A stretch of 64,000 bases of DNA from Lachnospiraceae bacterium (GCA_015057115.1 SVEZ01000014.1:1-64000); one strand, 5' to 3'. Numbered from the stretch's first letter, positions 8,655 to 17,490 are shown. Notes: a model not told the origin generated them from the sequence alone. Translations and numbers: made by a program.

Positions 8655-9506
8655 ATGAATAGAACATCCAAAGAATTAAAACGTTTAAGTCGCCAGTCCT
8701 TACTTGGTAATTACGGACTTGTAATTCTGGCACTTTTCCTAACACAACTTATTACCAACGTGGTAATCAGCCCTTTTCAGGCTCAGATGCAGAACTATTC
8801 CAGAAGCGCGTCTTTAGCCGAACTGAATATGGCATTGCCTGCGGACAATCAACTTGCAGTCAGCCCCGGTTCTTTCCCCATATGGGCGTTAGTCGCTATG
8901 ATTATTATTGCGCTTTTGGCCACCGTGCTTATGGCAGGAGAGCAAAAGATCCATCTTGCTCTTGCCCGTGGAAACAAACTTCCAATTAGCACATTATTCA
9001 GCGAGTTTAAGAACCGTCCTGACCGTTACATTGTATATACCCTACTGAATGTGGTGATTACTCTCGCCTGCATACTGCCATTGATTATTATCATGGCAAT
9101 CATTTCTGTGAATGTGGTACCAAACGGTGCGACCATTGCAATCGTCTCCGTTGCTTTCACCATTGCACTATGCGTTATAGTCATTTTCATTCAGTTGCGT
9201 ATATCTTTGTCCATCTACTTTTTGCTGGACAATCCTTCCCTGGGTGCCATGGGTGCCATCAAGGAAAGCTTCCGTACCATGAAAGGACATTGCTGGCGCA
9301 GACTGTATATTGATTTAAGCTTCATTCCAATGGGCATTCTGGTAGTACTGTCCCTGGGCATTGCAGGCCTTTGGGTACAGCCTTATATGTATCAGGTAAA
9401 CGCTTATTTCTACATTGACACCATCGGTGAAATCGACAGAAAGATCGAAGAAGAGCGTCGCATGGAAGAGGAGATGGGCCCCATGCTGACAGATGAAAAA
9501 TTCTAG
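8655..9506 (+). CDS. DUF975 family integral membrane protein
   Basis: 283 aa with about five to six membrane helices. The start MNRTSKELKRLSRQSLLGNYG and the late segment GAMGAIKESFRTMKGHCWRRLYIDLSF are typical of DUF975 proteins of Clostridia. The C-terminus is charged and cytosolic. Function unknown. AAGGAG precedes the start. It converges on lysC across a 136-bp gap that holds a large inverted repeat. Confidence 0.8.
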   Translation: MNRTSKELKRLSRQSLLGNYGLVILALFLTQLITNVVISPFQAQMQNYSRSASLAELNMALPADNQLAVSPGSFPIWALVAMIIIALLATVLMAGEQKIHLALARGNKLPISTLFSEFKNRPDRYIVYTLLNVVITLACILPLIIIMAIISVNVVPNGATIAIVSVAFTIALCVIVIFIQLRISLSIYFLLDNPSLGAMGAIKESFRTMKGHCWRRLYIDLSFIPMGILVVLSLGIAGLWVQPYMYQVNAYFYIDTIGEIDRKIEEERRMEEEMGPMLTDEKF

Positions 9507-9516
9507 AAAAGCAACG

Positions 9517-9673
9517 CGAGCGATTCACGCTGTATTCATCAAATTGTAAAAAGAAAAGGCTGTATATTCTACGCATGGACGCTCTCGCTCAACTTACGAC
9601 GCAGCGGTACATAAGCTTCAAAATATACAGCCTTTTCTTTTATTACTCGATGAGTGCTGCGTGAATCGCCCGC
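9517..9673. repeat. Imperfect inverted repeat and bidirectional terminator
   Basis: The inner arms (9549-9568 and 9622-9641) are a perfect 20-bp inverted repeat ending in T-rich or A-rich tracts, so they can terminate both DUF975 and lysC. The similarity continues outward: 9517-9548 resembles the inverse of 9642-9673, and that right arm is the last part of the lysC coding sequence. The 53-nt loop contains GCTCTCGCTC (9581-9590) and GACGCAGCGGTACATA, a pattern that recurs at 41049-41082. This looks like a palindromic repeat rather than a simple terminator. Confidence 0.75.
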
Positions 9674-10845
9674 ACTGCTTTTTCCATCTCAGTTTCATCT
9701 ACCAGTACGGTAATGCGTAACTCGTTGGTGGCTGTCATCTTAATGTTGATTCCAACATTATACAATGCTTCAAACATTGCACTGGCAACTCCCGGGTTAC
9801 TTTGGATGCTGGCGCCGACTATAGAAACCTTGGCTACAGAAGTATCTACTTCGATGCTGTCCGCCTTCAATCGAGGCATATTTTCTTCCAGAATGGTCTG
9901 CGCTTTTTCACAGCAATCTCTTGCCACCAAAATAGACACATCCTTCTTGCCGTCTTTTGCCGCCGTCTGCAAAATCGCATCCACATTAATACTGTTGTTT
10001 GCCAACAGGTCAAAAATCTTAAACTCACTTCCCGGAGCATCCGCTACTCCCAGTACGGTTACTCTGGCTGTATTCTTATCTGCAGCAACGCCGCTCACTA
10101 ACATACTCTCCACGCTTGTTACCTCCTTTACACGGGTTCCTTCCGATTCATTCAGGCTGGAGCGCACCACTAAGGTCACTCCGTATTTCTTTGCCAGTTC
10201 TACCGACCGATTATGGAGCACCTGGGCGCCGATGGAAGCAAGCTCCAACATTTCGTCATAGGTAATCTCCGATTCTTTTCTGGCATTTGGTACAATTCGC
10301 GGATCCGCTGTATAAACGCCATCAACATCCGTATAGATTTCACAGCTGTCTGCATGCATGGCCGCCGCAATAGCTACTGCCGTGGTGTCAGATCCTCCAC
10401 GTCCGATGGTGGTTACATCTCCGTATTTGTCCACGCCCTGAAATCCGGTAACAAGCACTACTTTCCGACTCTCCAGCTCGTGTTCAATACGCTCGGTATC
10501 AATTTTCAAAAGTCGAGCGTTGGTATGGGCTGTAGTGGAATGCATGGCTACCTGAAAGGCATTCAGGGAAATTGCCGGTATGGACATTGCCGCAAGAGCC
10601 ATGGCCATAAGCGCAACCGAAGTCTGTTCTCCGGTTGCCAAAAGTGCATCCATTTCCCGCTTCGGCGGCTGAGCATTTAGTTTTCTTGCCAATGCCAACA
10701 ACTCATCCGTAGTCTGATCCATGGCCGAAAGCACTACAATCACATCATTTCCGGTTCTGTATTCTTTGGCAATACGCTCTGCAACATTCTTAATACGTTC
10801 TGTATTTCCCACAGAGGTTCCGCCAAATTTCTTAACAATCAGCAT
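9643..10845 (-). CDS. lysC: Aspartate kinase
   Basis: 400 aa. First step of the aspartate family (Lys, Thr, Met, diaminopimelate). Kinase signature VKKFGGTSVGNTERI at the N-terminus, then GRGGSDTTAVAIAAAM near 148 and DVDGVYTADPR, and two ACT domains after about residue 260 (TVLGVADAPGSEFKIF and VSIVGASIQSNPGVAS), which suggests feedback control by an amino acid. No lysine riboswitch fits: only 22 nt separate it from prfB. It is the last gene of the regulator-ftsEX-ctpA-prfB operon. Confidence 0.95.
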   Translation of the reverse strand: MLIVKKFGGTSVGNTERIKNVAERIAKEYRTGNDVIVVLSAMDQTTDELLALARKLNAQPPKREMDALLATGEQTSVALMAMALAAMSIPAISLNAFQVAMHSTTAHTNARLLKIDTERIEHELESRKVVLVTGFQGVDKYGDVTTIGRGGSDTTAVAIAAAMHADSCEIYTDVDGVYTADPRIVPNARKESEITYDEMLELASIGAQVLHNRSVELAKKYGVTLVVRSSLNESEGTRVKEVTSVESMLVSGVAADKNTARVTVLGVADAPGSEFKIFDLLANNSINVDAILQTAAKDGKKDVSILVARDCCEKAQTILEENMPRLKADSIEVDTSVAKVSIVGASIQSNPGVASAMFEALYNVGINIKMTATNELRITVLVDETEMEKAVRAIHAALIE

Positions 10846-10867
10846 TTGCTACTCCTTTGCTATCTTT

Positions 10868-11966
10868 CTAGACACTTCTTAAATATGCATTGATGAAGGA
10901 ATCTATGTTTCCGTCCAGAACACTGTTTGCATTGGTGTTCTCCTCATTGGTTCGATGATCCTTCACCATAGTATAAGGTTGCAGCACATAAGAACGAATC
11001 TGATTTCCCCAACCGATTTCCGTCACCTCACCGCGAATATCCGCCAGGTTCTCCGCCGTCTTTTGCTGCTCCAAAATATAAAGTTTTGCTTTTAACATCT
11101 GCATCGCTTTTTCCTTGTTCATGTGCTGAGACCGTTCATTCTGGCACTGCACCACAATTCCCGTAGGAAAATGCGTGATACGAATGGCAGATGAGGTTTT
11201 ATTAATGTGCTGTCCGCCGGCACCGCTGCTCCGGTAAGTGTCGATACGAATATCCTCATCTCGCACTTCCACATCCAAGTCTTCCTCAATATCCGGCATT
11301 ACGTCGCAGGACACAAAAGATGTCTGTCTCTTACCCGCAGCGTTAAATGGTGAAATACGAACCAGCCGATGCACACCTTTTTCCGATTTCAAAAAACCGT
11401 AAGCATTCTCTCCCCGCACTTCTACCGTAATAGATTTAATCCCCGCTTCGTCACCGTCCAAATAATCCAATACTTCCATGGAAAATCCGTGGCGCTCTGC
11501 CCAACGGCTGTACATACGATACAACATGGACGCCCAGTCACAAGACTCGGTTCCGCCTGCTCCTGCATTGAGCTTTAAAATCGCATCGCAGCCATCATAC
11601 TCTCCGGTTAAAAGCGTCTTCATCCGAAGTTCTTCAAAGCGGTCCACAAAATGCTTCAATTCCTCTTCCGCCTCTTTGGCCACTTCTTCGTCTTCTTCCT
11701 CGTAACCCATTTCAATCAGAGTTTCTATATCTTCATAACTCTGAAGAAGTTCCCGGAATCCTTCCAGATCATTCTTCAGTCCGCTTAATTCCTTTGTTTT
11801 CGCCTGAGCCGCCTCCGGGTCATCCCAGAAACCGGGTTCCTCCATCAGCTTCTCCAGTTCTTTTACCCGACGTTCTTTCCCTGCCAGGTCAAAGTGAATC
11901 CCTCAATTCCTGAAGCGGTCTTTCGTATGACAGGCGTTCGCTTTTTATCTGATCCAACAATACCAC
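10868..11966 (-). CDS. prfB: Peptide chain release factor 2 (programmed +1 frameshift)
   Basis: Stop-codon release factor for UGA and UAA. Frame 0 begins with GTG at 11966 and encodes VVLLDQIKSERLSYERPL and more for 25 codons, then meets an in-frame TGA at 11889-11891. A +1 shift at CTT-TGA-C enters the long frame (DLAGKERRVKELEK) that ends at 10868, for 365 aa in all, the usual length. SPF (in RISPFNAAGKR) reads the stop codon and GGQ (GAGGQHINKTSS) cuts the peptidyl-tRNA. A plain ORF call would wrongly start at the internal ATG at 11845. The start is 4 nt after the ctpA stop. Confidence 0.95.
11888..11903 (-). promoter_or_regulatory. prfB +1 recoding site
   Basis: Minus-strand AGGGATTCACTTTGAC: an internal Shine-Dalgarno-like AGGGA, then the slippery CTT, the stop TGA and a following C. 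This is the classic autoregulatory site. When RF2 is scarce, UGA is read slowly and ribosomes shift to +1, restoring RF2. Confidence 0.93.
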
Positions 11967-11970
11967 ATTC

Positions 11971-13233
11971 TCACCGACTTTCTTTCTTTAATATTTCTAA
12001 GGCTTTCTTCACCTGATTATCTTTGTTGATATCATATTCTTTTTTCTGCTGTTTATATTCCAGCTTCACATCCGGTTCAATACCGACTTCATGAATATAG
12101 TTACCCTTTGGTGTAAAATACTTGGCTGTAGTTACCTTAATGGCGCTTCCATCGGATAATGGCAAAAGCACCTGTACAATACCTTTTCCAAAGGTCTTGG
12201 TACCAATCAGGGTTCCGTATTCATAATCCTTAATGGCTCCCGCAAAAATTTCCGAAGAGGAGGCACTGTTTTCGTTTACCAGCACCGCCAAAGGCATTCC
12301 CAGCTCGTTACTGTCCGACTTATACTCCGTCTTCTTTCCGTTCTTATCCTGGGTATATACCAACAATCCCTTCGGTAAAATCTCATCCAGAATTTCCGTA
12401 ACAGAGCTTACCATCCCCCCCGGATTATCGCGGAGGTCCACAATAAGAGAAGTCATTTTCTGCTTCTTAAGATCCTTCAGCGCAGTTCTAAACTGATCTG
12501 CTGTCACCTTATCAAATTCCAAAATGGAAATATAACCGGTATGGTTTTTCAGCATCTGATGCTCTACTGTCGGCACTTCCACTTCATCCCGAATAACAGT
12601 AAAAGTCTTCTTCTTGCCATCTCGCTCCATTACCAGTTTCACCTTGGTTCCTTTGTCGCCCTTCACGTGGGTAACAAATTCTGTAATATCAATTCCCTCA
12701 GCAGCTACTCCATCTGCACTGACAAAAATATCGCCTTTTAAAAGCCCTGCCTTTTCAGCAGGGGAACCCTCGTATACTCTGCTGATACTGATAACTCCCG
12801 TTTTACGGTCCTGAGTAAGTACCGCACCGATTCCGTAGTAGGTTCCATTGCTTCCGCTAATATACTCTTTGTACTCTTCCGCGGTAAAATAGGTGGTATA
12901 TCTGTCCCCCAGGGAATCCACCATACCTGCATACATACCGTCCGGTAATTTTTCCGTCGGAATGTCTTCATAGTAATAAGCAGATAAAGCACTGAGTATC
13001 TCTGCCACCTTCTTCTGCACAGGCTCCGACAGTACTTCTCCGGTAAGTTTCTTATCAAATGCAAAAGATGTAAAAACGAACCCATTTCTTCTAAGAACAA
13101 TACTTCCTGCAGCAGTCAAAAGAAGTACCACCACCAAGGTCAAACAGATTCCCTTACGCAATCCTTTCTTGTATATGCGACGATCTTCCTCAAGTTGTCT
13201 TTCTAACTCTTCATATTCTTCCTGATGTTCCAT
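11971..13233 (-). CDS. ctpA: S41 family C-terminal processing peptidase
   Basis: 420 aa. A short cytosolic N-terminus, one membrane helix (about 26-47), a PDZ domain (about 120-195, YYGIGAVLTQD and GSPAEKAGLLKGD), then the tail-specific protease domain. The catalytic Ser lies in VNENSASSSEIFAGA and the Lys in GTKTFGKGIVQ, the Ser/Lys dyad of this family. It acts outside the membrane. Its position directly after ftsEX recalls the link between FtsEX and cell-wall hydrolase control, so a wall-related substrate is plausible but inferred. Confidence 0.92.
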   Translation of the reverse strand: MEHQEEYEELERQLEEDRRIYKKGLRKGICLTLVVVLLLTAAGSIVLRRNGFVFTSFAFDKKLTGEVLSEPVQKKVAEILSALSAYYYEDIPTEKLPDGMYAGMVDSLGDRYTTYFTAEEYKEYISGSNGTYYGIGAVLTQDRKTGVISISRVYEGSPAEKAGLLKGDIFVSADGVAAEGIDITEFVTHVKGDKGTKVKLVMERDGKKKTFTVIRDEVEVPTVEHQMLKNHTGYISILEFDKVTADQFRTALKDLKKQKMTSLIVDLRDNPGGMVSSVTEILDEILPKGLLVYTQDKNGKKTEYKSDSNELGMPLAVLVNENSASSSEIFAGAIKDYEYGTLIGTKTFGKGIVQVLLPLSDGSAIKVTTAKYFTPKGNYIHEVGIEPDVKLEYKQQKKEYDINKDNQVKKALEILKKESR

Positions 13234-13248
13234 AGCTTTTCCTTTCTT

Positions 13249-14160
13249 TTATACCGATAAATGTTTGCGGATGGTTATACGGCTTCCCAAAAAGCCAATG
13301 CCCACGCCCAATATCAATGCTACAGGCACCAGAGTCTGGAACACAGTCTGTACCGGTAAAAACTTCAAAACATTATTCAAAAATACAAACCGGTCAATAA
13401 TGTAACCGATAACCTTTCCATACATTAAGTATAGAATTACAAGAGGGATTACAGAACCAATCAGTCCAATGAAAATTCCCTCCACAATAAACGGTGCTCG
13501 TACAAAATAATCCGTGGCACCGATAAGTTTCATAATCTCGATTTCCTCCCGGCGGACGCCGATACCCACCGTTATGGTGTTGCTAATCAGAAAGACCGCA
13601 ACCATCAACAGGATAATAATAATTGCAGCCGACACATAGCCAATCAACTTATTAAAGTCCGATAGGGTATTGGCTACCATATCTGATTTATTTACGCGTC
13701 CTACACCATCTAAATCCTTCAAATAGGATACCAGCGTGGACTGCATGGATACATCATTTAAATAAATCTGGTAGTTGGCAGAGTTCACCAAAGGATTTTC
13801 CTTAAATCCCTCTGACAGTTCTTCCTGCCCTCTAAAATACACTTTCTTATATTCTTCCCAAGCTTCTTCCGCAGATACAAACTGCACCTTGGAAACCTCT
13901 GCCCGCTCTTTAATCTTTTCGCCGATTTTTTCGATTTGCTTATCCTTTACTCCATCTTCAAAAAACACGGTTACCGCAACGCCCTGCTCCGCCGCTTTTA
14001 CCACGTTCTGGAAGTTTATGACCATAGAGTAAAAAATACCGAACAAAAAGATACAGGCCGCCATGGTGGCGATGGATGCAAGGGAAAACATCTTATTCTT
14101 GCCAATATTGATGATTCCCTGCTTTGTAGTATAACGTAAGGTACTTATCTTATTCATCAT
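13249..14160 (-). CDS. ftsX: Cell division ABC permease
   Basis: About 303 aa. FtsX-type permease: helix 1 at about 25-47, an extracellular domain of roughly 110 residues, then three C-terminal helices with VGIGVRREEIEIMKLIGA between them. With FtsE it transmits ATP hydrolysis to peptidoglycan hydrolases outside the cell. The start is at 14160 or 14157 (ATGATGAATAAG), overlapping the end of ftsE. The extra residues of the open frame upstream lie inside ftsE and are unlikely to be used. Confidence 0.93.
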   Translation of the reverse strand: MMNKISTLRYTTKQGIINIGKNKMFSLASIATMAACIFLFGIFYSMVINFQNVVKAAEQGVAVTVFFEDGVKDKQIEKIGEKIKERAEVSKVQFVSAEEAWEEYKKVYFRGQEELSEGFKENPLVNSANYQIYLNDVSMQSTLVSYLKDLDGVGRVNKSDMVANTLSDFNKLIGYVSAAIIIILLMVAVFLISNTITVGIGVRREEIEIMKLIGATDYFVRAPFIVEGIFIGLIGSVIPLVILYLMYGKVIGYIIDRFVFLNNVLKFLPVQTVFQTLVPVALILGVGIGFLGSRITIRKHLSV

Positions 14161-14830
14161 CTTCACCCGGACGGTAATCATCCACCAATACACCTTTTTT
14201 CAGCGTAATGACCCTCTTTTTCATCACTTCCACAATTTCTCTGTTATGGGTTACTACGATTACCGTAGTTCCTTTTGCATTAATCTCTTCTAAGAGCTTC
14301 ATAATATCCCAGGTATTGTCCGCATCCAAATTTCCGGTAGGCTCATCCGCCAAAAGAATCTTCGGCTCATTAATTAACGCTCTGGCTATAGCCACACGCT
14401 GCTGCTCTCCTCCGGAAAGCTGCTTCGGTCTGGACTTATATTTTGCCGCAAGCCCCACCATGGACAACATCATAGGAACACGTTTCTTAATAACACGGTT
14501 ACTCTCTTCAATAACACGCTGCGCAAATGCTACGTTCTCATAAACGTTTCTATCTTTAAACAGACGGAAATCCTGATATACCATACCAATGTTTCTACGA
14601 TACATCGGGATCTTCTTCCGTCTCAGCTTTCTTAAATTGGTTCCGTTCACCGTAATGGTTCCGGAGGTTGGTTCCAGTTCCTTCGTCAACAGTTTCAGAA
14701 AAGTAGATTTACCGGAACCACTGTTACCCACAATAAAAACAAACTCTCCTTCATTAATGTGAAGGCTTACATCATTCAATGCCGGAATTCCTTCCGTATA
14801 GCATTTGGTGACATGATCTAATGTAATCAT
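14150..14830 (-). CDS. ftsE: Cell division ABC ATPase
   Basis: 226 aa. Walker A GNSGSGKST, Q-loop YQDFRLF, ABC signature LSGGEQQRVAIARAL, Walker B ILLADEPTGNLD and the H-loop VVTHNREIV are all intact. Partner of the overlapping ftsX. It starts 15 nt after the stop of the PucR-type regulator, so it is likely cotranscribed with it. Confidence 0.95.
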   Translation of the reverse strand: MITLDHVTKCYTEGIPALNDVSLHINEGEFVFIVGNSGSGKSTFLKLLTKELEPTSGTITVNGTNLRKLRRKKIPMYRRNIGMVYQDFRLFKDRNVYENVAFAQRVIEESNRVIKKRVPMMLSMVGLAAKYKSRPKQLSGGEQQRVAIARALINEPKILLADEPTGNLDADNTWDIMKLLEEINAKGTTVIVVTHNREIVEVMKKRVITLKKGVLVDDYRPGEDDE

Positions 14831-14845
14831 ATTTCCTCCCTATTC

Positions 14846-15925
14846 CTAGAACTCTAAGGATTCCATGTATTTCATATATTTTACCACCATAAGGGCAATC
14901 TTAAATGTAATGGCATCTTCAAACACGCGCAAATCCAGTCCTGTACTCTTCTGTAGCTTGTCCAGTCGATATACCAGAGTATTTCTGTGAATATATAACT
15001 GTCTGGATGTCTCAGATACGTTCAGGCTGTTCTCAAAGAACTTGTTAATGGTGGTAAGAGCTTCCTCGTCCAGATCGTCCGTAGACTTTCCGCCAAAAAT
15101 CTCCTTAATGAACATCTTGCAAAGGGGAATTGGAAGCTGGTAGATTAAACGACCGATTCCCAAAGTGGAATATGCCACCACATTCTGATTCTCGAAAAAG
15201 ATCTTACCAACGTCCAGAGCCATACGCGCTTCCTTGTAGGAACGGCTCACCTCTTTCAGTTCCATAACCACGGTTCCGAAAGCAATACGCACATTCTTCT
15301 CTCCTCCGAGGGCGTCTGCCATAGCCTCTGCAATCTTCGTAAGATTATCTATATTATCGTTATCACTGACATCCTTAACAACAATTACATTCTTCTCATC
15401 CACCGCTGTAACAAAATCCTTAGACTTGCCCCCAAGAATTCCTCTTAAGCGTTCTGCATCATTATTATCCCGGTTCTTGGACTCAATCAGATACACCACG
15501 CGCTTAGCATCACTTTCAATGTGCAACTTCTTGGCACGGTTGTAAATATCCACAAGCAAAAGGTTATCCAGCAACAGATTCTTTATAAAATTATCCTTAT
15601 CAAAGCGTTCCTTATAGGCAACAATCAAATTCTGGATTTCAAAGCAAGCGATTCTGCCAATCATAAACACATCGTCGCTGTCACCGTTTGCCAGTAAAAC
15701 ATATTCCAACTGACGATCATCAAACACTTTGAAAAACTGACAGCCGGATACCACCTGACTATCCGCTTGGGAACCTGCAAAGGTTACAGCGGCTGCACTG
15801 TACTCATTTGCATGGGGAAAGGTAGTTGCTAAAATCTTGCCCTCTGTATCGATCACGCACAAATCAACCCGGGTAATATTCCGTAATCCATCGATTGTGC
15901 TCTGAAGTATCTGGTTTGAAATCAT
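14846..15925 (-). CDS. CdaR/PucR-type transcriptional regulator
   Basis: 359 aa. An N-terminal sensory region (about 1-130, VDLCVIDTEGKILATTFP), a middle GGDEF-like region typical of CdaR, and a C-terminal PucR-type helix-turn-helix (NSLNVSETSRQLYIHRNTLVYRLDKL, of which ETSRQLYIHRNTLVYRLDKL is diagnostic). Family members respond to small metabolites such as sugar acids or purines; the ligand here is unknown. It is the first gene of the ftsEX-ctpA-prfB-lysC run, an unusual place for such a regulator. Confidence 0.82.
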   Translation of the reverse strand: MISNQILQSTIDGLRNITRVDLCVIDTEGKILATTFPHANEYSAAAVTFAGSQADSQVVSGCQFFKVFDDRQLEYVLLANGDSDDVFMIGRIACFEIQNLIVAYKERFDKDNFIKNLLLDNLLLVDIYNRAKKLHIESDAKRVVYLIESKNRDNNDAERLRGILGGKSKDFVTAVDEKNVIVVKDVSDNDNIDNLTKIAEAMADALGGEKNVRIAFGTVVMELKEVSRSYKEARMALDVGKIFFENQNVVAYSTLGIGRLIYQLPIPLCKMFIKEIFGGKSTDDLDEEALTTINKFFENSLNVSETSRQLYIHRNTLVYRLDKLQKSTGLDLRVFEDAITFKIALMVVKYMKYMESLEF

Positions 15926-16030
15926 GTTTCCTCTCCTTCTGAAGTCACCATTTAGACAACTTCTACAAATTCCTGTTTCGTTTTTAGATTAAAATACACT
16001 AACACTACAGTATATAATAAACGAAAATGT

Positions 16031-16080
16031 CAAAAAAAGAAAGAGGATTTGTGCATTTTTTATGCACTTCCCCTTTCTTT
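16031..16080 (-). terminator. Terminator after the WecG-like gene
   Basis: On the minus strand AAAGAAAGGGGAAGTGCAT and ATGCACAAATCCTCTTTC pair around an A-rich loop and are followed by TTTTTTT. The mirror-image T run makes it usable from the other strand too. It separates the WecG-like gene from the regulator operon. Confidence 0.85.
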
Positions 16081-16752
16081 TTACAAATCAGCCTCGTTTT
16101 TCTTAAATTCCGCCATATATCGTCGGAAGGAAAGGCGCCTCAACATGCGACGAAACGTGCGTTTCGGTCCGCTACTGCCCTGATCCAAAAGATATTCCTT
16201 ATCGATGCCATACCACACCTTGGCGTGTAGCCGTTCTCTTTGCCTTAGCAAAAAATATTCCTGCTGTGGTGATGGCAATACAGAAAGAATCACATCCGGC
16301 ATCAGAATATTAATCTCATTAATCACATCCGCCTCCTCGCCATAATCTTCCATGGCCAGGGTTCCAATGACCTGCATCCTGCCATAGCCTTGCGCGAGGA
16401 ACTTTTCCACCCGGGCAATTCCCTGAGCATCCGCTCCAAGAAGCAACACCTTCTTCTCATCTCGGATTACACGCTTTGCAAACTCATAGAAAAAGCTGTT
16501 TCCATCCTCATACTCGTCTTCCCGAAGTCCGGCCTCCACATAAATCTCACGATTCGCAGGAATGGCAAGATCCAATGACTCTATGCACTTTTTCACGTCT
16601 TCCTGTTCCGCAGCTTCCACAATCATAGGGCGCGAGATTTCTTCGATGGTATTCAAAACCGAATTATTTAAAAAGGTCTCCACCAAAACCATACTCTCCC
16701 GCATGGGATAATTGTCAAGCCGGATGTTCATTACCTCTAATTTCTTAGCCAA
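16081..16752 (-). CDS. WecG/TagA/CpsF-like glycosyltransferase-fold protein
   Basis: 223 aa. The central part follows the WecG/TagA pattern: VLLLGADAQGIARVEKFLA, then MEDYGEEADVINEINILMPDVILSVLPS with only PQQEYFL matching the usual GxPKQE site, and WYGIDKEYLL. The N-terminal catalytic region of true family members (NADG motif) is not evident, so it may be divergent or inactive. It stands alone between its own promoter and terminator, without other glycan genes. Moderate certainty on family, low on function. Confidence 0.6.
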   Translation of the reverse strand: MAKKLEVMNIRLDNYPMRESMVLVETFLNNSVLNTIEEISRPMIVEAAEQEDVKKCIESLDLAIPANREIYVEAGLREDEYEDGNSFFYEFAKRVIRDEKKVLLLGADAQGIARVEKFLAQGYGRMQVIGTLAMEDYGEEADVINEINILMPDVILSVLPSPQQEYFLLRQRERLHAKVWYGIDKEYLLDQGSSGPKRTFRRMLRRLSFRRYMAEFKKNEADL

Positions 16753-16782
16753 AACATACTCTCCTATTGTGCTCTTTGCGCT

Positions 16783-16811
16783 AGTATATCATTTTCCCGT
16801 AGATTTTTCAA
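16783..16811 (-). promoter_or_regulatory. Promoter of the WecG-like gene
   Basis: Minus-strand TTGAAA (16806-16811), 17-bp spacer ending in TGA, TATACT (16783-16788). It has both a good -35 and an extended -10. Confidence 0.78.
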
Positions 16812-17001
16812 GTTTGACTTATCAACAAAGATTATTCGTATCTTTTTCTGACAATTATCCGGGACGCTTTTCCATTTTCCCGTCAATTAAGTTGTCAATG
16901 AAATTTCTCATTTTTCACATTTTCGATTGATTTTTATAAGCCTTGCACAAAACATATGTTTTCTTTTTTCATAGATTTTCTTCCCATTTTGTCCCGATTT
17001 T

Positions 17002-17085
17002 TGTGGATAAAGTGGATAACTTCGTGTATAAGTCCATTTTTCGGCATCCGTGAGAGGTGAATTGTGGATTATCCGTTGTGGATAA
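17002..17085 (+). promoter_or_regulatory. Cluster of DnaA-box sequences
   Basis: Within 84 bp there are two exact DnaA boxes, TGTGGATAA at 17002-17010 and 17077-17085. Two more have one mismatch: AGTGGATAA (17011-17019, directly abutting the first) and TGTGGATTA (17063-17071). All have the same orientation. There is no dnaA, dnaN or rpmH near, so a regulatory or titration role is more likely than oriC. Confidence 0.65.
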
Positions 17086-17111
17086 ATCTCTTTACAGGAA
17101 ACTTAATAGTA

Positions 17112-17127
17112 CATTTTGTACAAAATG
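17112..17127. repeat. 16-bp perfect palindrome
   Basis: CATTTTGTACAAAATG reads the same on both strands. It lies 27 bp from the last DnaA box and could be an operator for a dimeric regulator. No target gene is obvious. Confidence 0.5.
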
Positions 17128-17257
17128 ACATTTTTAAAATTCCCTCTTGCATTTTTACTGTCTATCAACTTAGCAAAAATAGCATTACCTTCTAACATCA
17201 TTTTATACATAAATTGTGAAGTTTATAAAATTGTGAACGCGACGAGCAGAGAAGGGA

Positions 17258-17307
17258 AACAGAAAGCCGGACCGGTAAGCTAGCTTACCAGTGTCCGGCT
17301 TTCTGTT
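17258..17307. terminator. Strong hairpin with palindromic centre
   Basis: A 15-bp stem (AACAGAAAGCCGGAC with its complement at 17293-17307) encloses the 16-bp palindrome GGTAAGCTAGCTTACC (17274-17289) and is followed by TTTTC. It may terminate transcription in either direction or be part of the repeat element. Confidence 0.6.
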
Positions 17308-17310
17308 TTC

Positions 17311-17490
17311 ATTCAGGGCGACCGCCCCAAGCGAGCACGTTGGTGCGAGCTTGCTGCTCGTCTCACTTTCTTTTCATTCAGGGCGACCGCCCCAAGCGAG
17401 CACATTTGTGCGAGCTTGCTGCTCGTCTCGCTTTCTTTTCATTCAGGGCGACCGCCCCAAGCGAGCACGGTAGTGCGAGCTTGCTGCTCG
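17311..17490 (+). repeat. Three tandem 65-bp direct repeats
   Basis: Units start at 17311, 17376 and 17441 with ATTCAGGGCGACCGCCCC; the third ends at 17490. Each contains the palindrome GGGCGACCGCCC and the hairpin CGAGC-TTGCT-GCTCG. Copies differ at only a few positions, mostly in the four bases after GCGAGCAC. The units are contiguous, with no spacers, so this is not a CRISPR array. Confidence 0.88.

Larger units (their letters stand above)
16812..17232. other. AT-rich non-coding stretch with DnaA boxes
   Basis: No gene is supported here. The stretch is rich in A and T, with runs of T-rich sequence from 16840 to 17000. It holds the DnaA-box cluster at 17002-17085 and the 16-bp palindrome at 17112-17127. 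Near its right end, AATTGTGAA occurs twice (about 17213-17240). Nothing resembling 6S RNA, tmRNA or SRP RNA was recognised. Confidence 0.6.

Noticed and set aside
10846..10867. Lysine riboswitch or leader before lysC
   Set aside because: Only 22 nt separate lysC from prfB, far too short for an aptamer.
16812..17232. Chromosomal origin oriC
   Set aside because: DnaA boxes and AT-rich DNA are present, but dnaA, dnaN, rpmH and gyr genes are not. Whole-genome skew would be needed.
17311..17490. CRISPR array
   Set aside because: The 65-bp units abut directly, without unique spacers, and no cas gene is near.
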